NCBI RefSeq assembly: GCF_029109325.1
Contig: NZ_JAQKQJ010000009.1
Location: 124,001-188,000 of the forward strand
From: Nodosilinea sp. PGN35
GTDB lineage: Bacteria > Cyanobacteriota > Cyanobacteriia > Phormidesmidales > Phormidesmidaceae
Length of the DNA: 64,000 bases
Direction: 5' to 3'
In this document: positions 9,839 to 17,300 of the stretch, piece by piece
How positions within the stretch are numbered: position 1 is the first letter of the stretch
How the letters are laid out: each line of letters opens with the position of its first letter
Made by a program: the position numbers and the translations under genes
Notes under the pieces: generated by a model
Database searches by the model: none
Seen by the model: the letters and a program-made list of their open reading frames with translations, nothing else
What the model was told of the DNA's origin: nothing

Positions 9839-9948
9839 GGCTGGCCGAAGCGGAGGAACCAAATTTTGGGGCTTATCTCAGGGCGAAACCCATCGCCAGA
9901 GAAGGGGATCTCTCACCCCTCGCCCGTCAGCTAACTCCGTCGGCCTTG
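9839..9948 (+). ncRNA. c-di-AMP riboswitch (ydaO/yuaA class)
   Basis: The closing stem pairs GGCCGA (9843-9848) with TCGGCC (9940-9945). Inside are the class hallmarks GCGGAGGAACCAAATTTT-GGGGC and, near the 3' end, GCCCGTCAGCTAACTCCGT, which matches the most conserved ydaO string CCGTCAGCTAACNNCGT. The element lies 120 bases upstream of the transporter gene and in its orientation. ydaO switches usually reduce expression when c-di-AMP binds, and often control potassium and osmotic genes. The expression platform (about 9950-10000, a possible GAGAAC..GTTCTC stem) is not resolved. Confidence 0.8.
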
Positions 9949-10067
9949 GGAGAGAACGTACTGGAAGCTTTTTCTAGCGCTATCCGTAGTTCTCCTGCAC
10001 AGTTAATCCCCTCGGTGAGCCTTGGCCATCGAAGGGTTTTTGTTTAGCACCATAAAGGAGACAGGCT

Positions 10068-11405
10068 GTGGAAACCTGGTCTGAGATCACCGCGTCGGTG
10101 ATCTTTTTGGGCGTACTGGCCCTGATTGCTACCGAGCGTCTGCACCTCACCATTGCCGCCTTTTTGGGGGCCATGCTGCTGATCTTTCTTCACGTGCTGA
10201 CCCTCGATCAGGCAATTAGCTACATCGGTAAAAGCTACGCTACCCTGGCTTTGTTTTTTGGGGTAATGGTCATGGTGCGGGCCTTTGAGCCCACCAAAAT
10301 CTTTGAGTACCTGGCAACCCAGATGGTGATTATGGCCCGAGGCGAAGGTAAACGCCTGCTGCTGGGCATTGTCGCCATTACCACGCCCGTCTGTGCCATG
10401 CTGCCCAACGCCACTACGGTGATGCTGCTGGCCCCGCTGATCCCGCCCATGGCGGCAGAACTCAACATCAATTTTGTGCCGCTGCTAATTTTGATGGTGT
10501 TTGTGGCCAACAGTGCTGGCCTGCTGACTATCGTGGGCGACCCGGCCACGTTTATTGTGGGTAGCTCAATTAACATGAGCTTTTTAGACTATCTAATCAA
10601 GCTGAGTTTGGGGGGCGTGGTGGCGATCGCCACCATCGTCGTCATGCTGCCGATTTTGTTCCCCAATACCTGGCACAAAAAGCTGGATAACCTCGACCAT
10701 CTACCCCACCCTGTGGTCAACCATCCCCGCATGCTGGCCCTGGGGGGAGTAATTGTAGCCCTGGTGCTGGGGCTGTTTGTGGTGGGCGACAGTCTGCCAG
10801 TGCCGATTTCTCCCCCGGCGATCGCCCTGCTCGGTGCCGCCCTTTGCCTGCTGCTCACCCACCACAGCGGCATTGACACCGTGCAAAACATACTGCGCGA
10901 TGTGGACTGGAGCACGCTGGTGTTTTTTATGAGCGTCTTTGCGCTGATTGGGGGTCTGCAAGAAACCGGAGTGATCAGCCAGGCCTCCGGGCTGCTAGGG
11001 GTCGTAATTGGCCAAAATATTGCCCTGGGTGCGATGCTGCTGCTGTTTGTCACCGGCATTCTCTCCAGCCTGATACCCAACATTCCCCTGGTGGTAGCCA
11101 TGGTACCCCTGCTTAAGGAGTACCTGGTGAATGTCAATCTGGCGGGGCCAGAGCTACTTTCTCCCGACTTTAGCGGGCAGATTCCACCGGAAATCTTGCC
11201 CCTGTTTGCCGCCATGATGTTTGGCGCTACTCTGGGCGGCAACGGCACTCTGGTCGGCGCGTCGTCGAATATTGTGGCGGCGGGCATTGCAGAACAACAC
11301 GGCAAGCCCATTTCGTTTGGACTATTCTTGAGCTACGGCCTGCCCCTGATGACACTACAACTGGTGGTGATTAGTGCCTACGTAGCGGTGCGCTTCTTGC
11401 TGTAG
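10068..11405 (+). CDS. ArsB/SLC13-type (ion transporter superfamily) membrane transporter
   Basis: A 445-residue protein with about ten to twelve hydrophobic helices and the family's two repeat halves. Typical motifs include MLPNATTVMLLAPLIPPMA, GDPATFIVGSS in the first half and GATLGGNGTLVGASSNIVAAG in the second, the paired loops that hold substrate and ion in this superfamily. The start is GTG at 10068, preceded by AAGGAG at 10054-10059. The substrate cannot be told from sequence; arsenite, sodium/proton exchange and organic anions all occur in related families. The upstream c-di-AMP riboswitch points to osmotic or ion homeostasis. Confidence 0.88.
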   Translation: METWSEITASVIFLGVLALIATERLHLTIAAFLGAMLLIFLHVLTLDQAISYIGKSYATLALFFGVMVMVRAFEPTKIFEYLATQMVIMARGEGKRLLLGIVAITTPVCAMLPNATTVMLLAPLIPPMAAELNINFVPLLILMVFVANSAGLLTIVGDPATFIVGSSINMSFLDYLIKLSLGGVVAIATIVVMLPILFPNTWHKKLDNLDHLPHPVVNHPRMLALGGVIVALVLGLFVVGDSLPVPISPPAIALLGAALCLLLTHHSGIDTVQNILRDVDWSTLVFFMSVFALIGGLQETGVISQASGLLGVVIGQNIALGAMLLLFVTGILSSLIPNIPLVVAMVPLLKEYLVNVNLAGPELLSPDFSGQIPPEILPLFAAMMFGATLGGNGTLVGASSNIVAAGIAEQHGKPISFGLFLSYGLPLMTLQLVVISAYVAVRFLL

Positions 11406-12063
11406 GATGAGCCTCTCGCCCTGGAGGCGATAGGCCGGCGGCAGTTCCTCCAGAAACGCCGCAGATTTAACCGAATTGAACCAATTCGGCAAGCATAATC
11501 CTTGGGTAAGAGCAAGGCAACGCCCCTACGTCGAACCTGTCCTACCCCGGTAAACTGTTTGCAGTAGGCAGTAAAGGGCTGGGGATCCGAGAATTCAGCC
11601 AATGGGTAGCTCACCACGATTGCTGTCGTGGTGGGATCTGTACTGTCGATTTTTAGTTAAGAAATAAATTTAGCTGCGGATTTTTGCGATCGCAGTAAAT
11701 CCTCCTAATTTGGGGGAAGCATCTCCACCCTTCGAACGACTTCGCTTTGTCGAGCAATCCATTAGTTTGATACAAGGTTTGTGGGTTCTGGAGCTATGCA
11801 CTGCTGAAGAATTAGCAATCTACGCTCTTGGTGTCGGCTAGCACTCGATGGCATATCAACCCATCAACTATCAGCTAGAAGGACAGCTAGAGGAGCTATA
11901 ACTCTTCGGTTGTTGGCAGCCAAATTTCTGCCCCGTAGTGCTGGTTTGGCAGGCTTAGAAAGCTTTTCTTGAGAAAGCATATTTATAGATTTCCAGAGCA
12001 CAAGCCGGGTTCTGCTGCCGACATAGCGGCGATGAATCTGCGTACGATCCAATCGGAGGTAAC
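11406..12063. other. Gene-free stretch upstream of the PGQ-repeat gene
   Basis: No gene with good start, length and coding character is visible on either strand. The minus strand at 11406-11480 has a short open run (SAAFLEELPPAYRLQGERL) with coding-like composition but no start codon; it may be a remnant. GC content drops from about 11640 onward. A GGAGG Shine-Dalgarno at about 12054-12058 serves the next gene. Confidence 0.5.
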
Positions 12064-12837
12064 ATGAGACGACTATCTATCGGAACAATTTCGGCACTCT
12101 TTTTAGCGGGCGCGGCGTCCCCTGCCGTTCTGGCCAACACAACCGGCACTTTTCAGCCTCAAGACCAGCCGGTGAGCCAACTGCCTGGTGCCCCTCAAAC
12201 TCCTGGTCAAATACAAACTCCGGGACAGAACCAGACGCCGGGCAGCCCTCAAACCCCTGGGCAAACGCCTAACCAGGCTCCAGGTCAACCTCAGACTCCG
12301 GGGCAGATGCAAACCCCTAACCAGCCCCAGGTTCCTGGGCAAATGACCCCTGGGCAGATGCAGACCCCCGGACAACCTCAGACCCCTGGGCAGATGCAGA
12401 CCCCTGGGCAGATGCAGACTCCTGGGCAACCTCAGACCCCTGGGCAGATGCAGACTCCGGGACAGATGCAAACCCCTGGGCAACCTCAGACCCCTGGACA
12501 GATGCAGACTCCGGGACAGATGCAGACTCCGGGACAGATGCAAACTCCTGGGCAAACCCCAGGCCCAAGCACTGAGTTTCGCGGTGTGACAACCGGGGAT
12601 GCTCTGTCTGCCGATGCGGTCAGCCCCTTCCAACTGGCCTACATGGCGGTTAGAGGCGAATTTGAAGCAGAAAACTACTCGCCCCACCAGCTTCGCAGAA
12701 GCGTTGCCCAGGGCCGCAACATTGTTGAAGCCGCTGCTGACCAGGGCTACATCAGCAACGATCTGAGAGAAGACAGTGGTTATATCGACCAGGTCAATCA
12801 GGTCTTGAGGATGCAGGCTCGAGACTGGAGGAACTAA
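12064..12837 (+). CDS. Secreted protein with TPGQ(M/P)Q repeats and a C-terminal domain
   Basis: A 257-residue protein. Residues 1-24 are a signal peptide ending ASPAVLA. Residues about 40-170 are a low-complexity tract of about twenty units of the type QTPGQ(M/P), rich in Pro, Gly, Gln and Thr and without charged residues. Residues 170-257 form a charged, helical domain (SPFQLAYMAVRGEFEAENY, RSVAQGRNIVEAAADQGYIS). The repeat tract probably makes an extended linker or a surface or matrix segment; I recognise no named family. The near-identical DNA of neighbouring units implies recent slippage and length variation. GGAGG lies a few bases upstream of the ATG. Confidence 0.8.
   Translation: MRRLSIGTISALFLAGAASPAVLANTTGTFQPQDQPVSQLPGAPQTPGQIQTPGQNQTPGSPQTPGQTPNQAPGQPQTPGQMQTPNQPQVPGQMTPGQMQTPGQPQTPGQMQTPGQMQTPGQPQTPGQMQTPGQMQTPGQPQTPGQMQTPGQMQTPGQMQTPGQTPGPSTEFRGVTTGDALSADAVSPFQLAYMAVRGEFEAENYSPHQLRRSVAQGRNIVEAAADQGYISNDLREDSGYIDQVNQVLRMQARDWRN
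12190..12560. repeat. Tandem TPGQ-coding minisatellite
   Basis: In-frame DNA repeats of 12, 24 and 36 bases, such as CAGATGCAGACTCCGGGA and CAACCTCAGACCCCTGGG, many exact. Several 60-base blocks recur almost unchanged between 12350 and 12540. Confidence 0.85.
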
Positions 12838-12851
12838 TACCGAATCCTAGC

Positions 12852-12922
12852 TGTGTACCCTCGGTTTGTCGGGGCATTGCGGTGCAATGCTTCGACAGAA
12901 TCCCTGTTTTGAATTGGGGTTT
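12852..12922. repeat. Dispersed GTGTACCC..GGGGTTT palindromic repeat, copy A
   Basis: It begins CTGTGTACCCTCGG and ends GAATTGGGGTTT. The core TGTCGGGGCATTGC / GCAATGCTTCGACA is an inverted repeat. The same outline is found at 13973-14045, so this is a small mobile-like hairpin element. Confidence 0.55.
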
Positions 12923-13102
12923 CCCCAAGGCAGATCTCCCCTGAGTCGCCGTGCGGCAAGCCCAGGACTCCATAGCGCACCTGTAGCACCGTTGCGGTGG
13001 GCTTCAAGTACCAGAAGCAGTTGCTCAAGGTTGGGCTGTAAGAGTTCTCACAGAGGATGCGGCGTTAAAGACCGTTGGCCCTGCGGCCAGCTGCCCATCG
13101 AG

Positions 13103-13147
13103 CAAAACCCTCCTGAGTAGGCGATCGCCCTGCCCAGGAGGGTTTTG
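13103..13147. terminator. Bidirectional terminator between convergent genes
   Basis: CAAAACCCTCCTG (13103-13115) pairs perfectly with CAGGAGGGTTTTG (13135-13147). The outer TTTT gives a U run in both directions. The 19-base loop contains a HIP1 octamer. It lies between the converging PGQ-repeat gene and the response regulator gene. Confidence 0.7.
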
Positions 13148-13203
13148 TGCTGCGTCGAGAGCGGCGCGGGTGCTGAGAGCTGCTGGGGGTGCTGACCAGA
13201 GCG

Positions 13204-13833
13204 CTATTGATCTAGGGTGGGCAAAAGACTGAGGATAGCCTGCCCATAACGCTGGATATCTTGGAGGCGCAGAGCTTGCTCGGGGGAGAGAGTGGCGGTT
13301 TGGTTCAGGTGGTCGGTGTAGGCCAGTAGGGTATCGACAGCGCGGGTGGCTGTGGTCAACCAGGAATCGGACACGCCTGGGGATTGGAGGGTGGCGATCG
13401 CCCTCAGACGCTTCTGGCAATCTACCACTTGTCTCTGCAACTGCTGAATCGTCAGCTGATGGTGCACCCGCGCCTGCACTTCAACCACTTGAAACGGCTT
13501 GGTAATGTAGTCTACACCGCCCGCTTCAAAAGCTCGAGTTTTGTCAATGGCTTCATCTAGGGCGCTGAGAAAAATCACCGGGATGTGCTGCGTAGCGGCG
13601 TCGTTTTTGAGCTGTCGACAGACCTCGAACCCATCCATTGCGGGCATGCGGATGTCGAGCAAAATGACGTCAGGGGGAGCGGCTTTAGCGCCGATTATTG
13701 CCATCGAACCGCTTCTTACCGCCCTAACTCGATGCCCCTGGCTGGAGAGGGTATCTGATAGAATCCGAAGATTGTCCGCCAGGTCATCTACGATCAGAAT
13801 ATGGCCCTGGCAAGTAGGGGTATTAAAATCCAT
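13204..13833 (-). CDS. Response regulator with C-terminal helical tail
   Basis: A receiver domain (HILIVDDLADNLRILSDTL, acceptor Asp in VILLDIRMPAMDGFEV, Lys in DYITKPFQ) is followed by about 80 residues. These start as a coiled coil (VHHQLTIQQLQRQVVDCQKR) and end in a helical region with no output domain I recognise. The start at 13833 (MDFNTPTCQ) gives 209 residues; an ATG at 13881 would add 16. This kind of stand-alone REC usually partners hybrid kinases. The eight-PAS kinase is the next gene on the same strand, 460 bases upstream, with repeats between. Confidence 0.85.
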   Translation of the reverse strand: MDFNTPTCQGHILIVDDLADNLRILSDTLSSQGHRVRAVRSGSMAIIGAKAAPPDVILLDIRMPAMDGFEVCRQLKNDAATQHIPVIFLSALDEAIDKTRAFEAGGVDYITKPFQVVEVQARVHHQLTIQQLQRQVVDCQKRLRAIATLQSPGVSDSWLTTATRAVDTLLAYTDHLNQTATLSPEQALRLQDIQRYGQAILSLLPTLDQ

Positions 13834-13972
13834 GCAGCGGCAGTCTAGTTGCTTGAGGAACTCCTGATACCAATCGTCCACGGCGCTGACGCGGCAACCC
13901 CCAATGAGAAACCCGTAGAGTGCAGCCGCGCAGCGATGCCCTTGCCAGGGCTGTTTTCAGGACAAATTTTGT

Positions 13973-14045
13973 CTGTGTACCCCCGATTGGTAGAGGCGTC
14001 GCACTATAGCGTCCCTACCAATCATCGGTTTTGAACCGGGGTTTT
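13973..14045. repeat. Dispersed GTGTACCC..GGGGTTT palindromic repeat, copy B
   Basis: It begins CTGTGTACCCCCGATTGG and ends GAACCGGGGTTTT. The core TTGGTAGAGGCGTCGC / AGCGTCCCTACCAA is an inverted repeat. Same organisation as 12852-12922, with diverged loop. Confidence 0.55.
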
Positions 14046-14210
14046 GTGAGCCGGATTGGGTGCGACTAGAAGAGGAACATAGAACCCTGAGGGACAAACC
14101 CTACCACTGTATACAGAAGTTATAAGAAAAAAATATGGGCCGCTCAGGGCCCTCCCAGACCCGGCCTGGGGCGGGCTAGCCTGCTTTATTCATGATCCGA
14201 CTGAAGGGTC

Positions 14211-14285
14211 TGTCAATCCCGCGCAGGCGGGAATCCAATCTAGAGTAAGTTGCCTGCCATGGATTCCCGTGGCCACGGGAATGAC
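14211..14285. repeat. REP-like inverted repeat (GGGAATCCA / TGGATTCCC)
   Basis: GTCAATCCCGCGCAGG-CGGGAATCCA and TGGATTCCCG..CACGGGAATGAC form imperfect 26-base arms around about 23 bases. Each arm is itself a small hairpin (TCCCG..CGGGA). This resembles the widespread GGATTCCCGC bacterial REP/MITE hairpins. A diverged single arm may exist near 41730-41750. Confidence 0.65.
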
Positions 14286-14343
14286 AGCCACTGATGGCCG
14301 GTTTCGGGAATAATCCGGGCTAGATGCGCCCAAATTGCTCAAA

Positions 14344-17300
14344 TTAGGGATTCGGAATCTGCTGGAGCAGGTCGTGGATCGTGTCAAAGGCGAAGTTGTC
14401 GAGATGCTGATGCAGCAGATTTGCCAGGGGGCGGTGGCTGGGGGGAAGTTGGTCGATCAGCTGAGTGATGAGTTCACTGTCGAGCTGTAGGGTGGCGTGG
14501 TGCAGCTGGCGGCGAATCTGCGGGGAAAGGGTGCCCAGGGCGGCGATCGCATCGGCGGCGGCCAGGGGTGCAGCGGTTACCACCGGGGACTCTGGGCTGT
14601 AGGTGTACTGCACCCCCAGGTGCTCAGCTAGTTTAGCCAGCACGTAGCCGAGCTGAAAGGGCTTGCGGACAAAATCGTCGCAACCTACGGCCAGCGCCTG
14701 GGCACGGTCTTCTTCAAAGGCGTTGGCGGTTAGGGCAATGAGTTTGGTGGGGGGCAGGTCATTGGCCCGCTCCTGGGCGCGAATGTGCCGGGCCAGGTCG
14801 CAGCCAGTGAGGGTGGGCATGCGGATGTCGAGCCAGATCAGCTGGGGGTGCCAGCGCTCCCAGAGGGCGATCGCCTCCTGGCCATCGCGGGCTTCGCTGA
14901 CCCCAAAACCCACGGCGCTGAGCAGCTGGGTGAGCAGCTGGCGATGGGTGTCGTCGTCGTCTACCACCAAAATGCGGTAGCTGGGCTGACCCGGTGCCAG
15001 CTCGGCAATCTGAGCTGAGGGCAGCACTGGATCTGTCTCCTCTACCCCTGCGGCTACCTGCATCGGCAGGGTAAAGGTAAAGGTGGAGCCTGCGCCGGGC
15101 TGACTGGCAACGGTGAGGGTACCCCCCAACAGCTGCACAAACTGGTGGCTAATCGACAGCCCCAGACCGGTGCCCTCAAACACCCCGGCCCCCTGGTTTA
15201 CCTGCACGAAGGGTGCAAACAGGCCGTCGAGGTGTTCGGCGGCGATGCCAATGCCGGTGTCGCTGACGGTAAAGGCAATCGATAGGCCCGCGCCGGGCCT
15301 CAGGCCGACGGGGATGGGCTCCACCGGAGCAAGCCGGAGACAGACCTGGCCCTGGGCGGTGAACTTAATGGCGTTGCCCACCAGATTGATCAGCACCTGG
15401 CGCAGTTTGGGCTCGTCGCTGCGCAGGTAGCGGGGCAGGGCCGGGTGGCGATCGATCGCCAGGGTTAGCCCTTTGCCCTGGGCGCGCACGCAAAACATGT
15501 CGCCCAGGGTGGTCAGCAGCTTGTCTAAGTCAAAGCAGAGCGGGTTGAGGCGTACCTGTCCAGCTTCGATTTTGGCCATTTCGAGGATGTCGTTGATCAG
15601 TTCGAGCAGGTGCTCGCCGCTGCGGTTGATAATCTCCAGGGATTGGCGGTTGCCGCTGCCGAGGGCGGTATCGCGGGCCATCAGCTGGGCAAATCCTAAA
15701 ATCGCGTTGAGCGGGGTGCGCAGTTCGTGGCTCATATTGGCCAAAAATGTGCTCTTGGCCCGGCTGGCCGACTGGGCCGTTTCCATCGCCTGCTGGAGGG
15801 CCTGGGTGCGCTCTTGCACCCGCTGCTCTAGTTCGGCGTTGAGCTGTTGGAGGGCAGCTTCGGCCCGTTTGCGATCGCTGATGTCGTACAGGCTGCCGAC
15901 AATGCGGTAGACCCGGCCCTCGGGGTTGACGATGGGGTTGTAGGTGCCCAGCAGCCAGTGGGTTTTGCCCGCCACGGTGAGCGATCGCTCAAAGGTGAGG
16001 GGCTGGCTGGTGGCGATGCAGTGCCGGTAGCGCTGGAGAATTTCGGCGGCCTCCTGGGCTCCAAAGGCCTCCTCTAACGATTTGCCCGCTACCGGCGCGC
16101 TGGTGGTGCCAAACAGTCGCGCGGCAGCCGGATTTAGCCCCACCAGCCTGACGGTGCCGTCCTCGGCCACCTCGGAGACGCAGACCGGCTGGTTGACCCC
16201 TTCATAGATGCTGCGCAAAAACTGCTCCTGCTCCCGCAGCTGCATTTCGGCCTGGCGGTAGTCGGTGATGTCTTCGTAGCAGCCGAGCACGCCGATCACC
16301 TCCCCGTCGTTGTCGGTGAGGGGCACCTTGCTGGTGCGGGCCCAGCGCTCAATCTCGGGGTCGGGGCTGGGGAGCCGTTCTTCGTAGCCCAGGCCAGGGG
16401 TTTGGGAGGAGACAATCTGGGCGTCTTCGGCCCGGTAGCGGCAGGCATTGACAATAAAGGGAAGATCGCTGTCGGTTTTGCCCACCACCTGGTCTGGGGT
16501 AAGGTTCAAGTCCTGGGCAAAGGCCAGATTACAGCCCAGATAGATCGAGTTGCGGTCTTTCCAAAACACGCGCTGGGGAATGGTGTCGAGCACCAGCTGC
16601 AGCATGGTGCGTGAGTCTTGCTCGGCCTGCTCAGCCTGTTTGCGGTCGGTGATGTCGTTGGCGACGCCGACGATGCGGTAGACTTCGCCACGCTCGTTGA
16701 GTACCGGAAAGGCCCGATCGTGAATCCAGCGAGTTTCGCCGTCGGCTCGCCGAATGCGGTAGACCTGGTCGTAGTCGTGAATGCGATCGGGGTGCAGGGC
16801 CGCCTCCACCTCCGCCAGATCGTCGGGATGAATGGCCTCGGCCAGTACCCCAATGGACTGGTACAGGGCCTCGCAGGAAATACCCCACACCCGCTCGAAG
16901 GCAGGGCTGACGTAGAGGGTCTGGCTGGAGTCAGCGGTCGTCATCCAAAAGACTTCTTGAATGGTTTCGGTAATCTGGCGAAAGCGGGCCTCGCTCTCTT
17001 GCAGATTGATCTCGGCCTGTTTGCGATCGCTGATGTCGAAATTAACTCCGCCGCTGTACAGCGGCGTGCCGTTGTCGTCGCAGTAGACGCGCCCGCACAG
17101 AGCCATCCAGTGGATGCTGCCATCGGGCCACTGTACCCGCCCCTCAAAGCTGAGGTCGCCGGTGGCCAGGGCGTGGGCAAAGGCGGCGTCAAAGCGGGGC
17201 TGGTCGGCGGCCACCACATGCTGTCGGGTCAGGGCCTGGCTCCAGGTCTCAACCGGGGTGGCGTAGCCGAAGAGCTGGTCATGGCGCAGCGATCGCAGCG

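Noticed and set aside
11406..11480. Minus-strand run reading SAAFLEELPPAYRLQGERL
   Set aside because: Coding-like composition but no start codon in frame and too short to support a gene.
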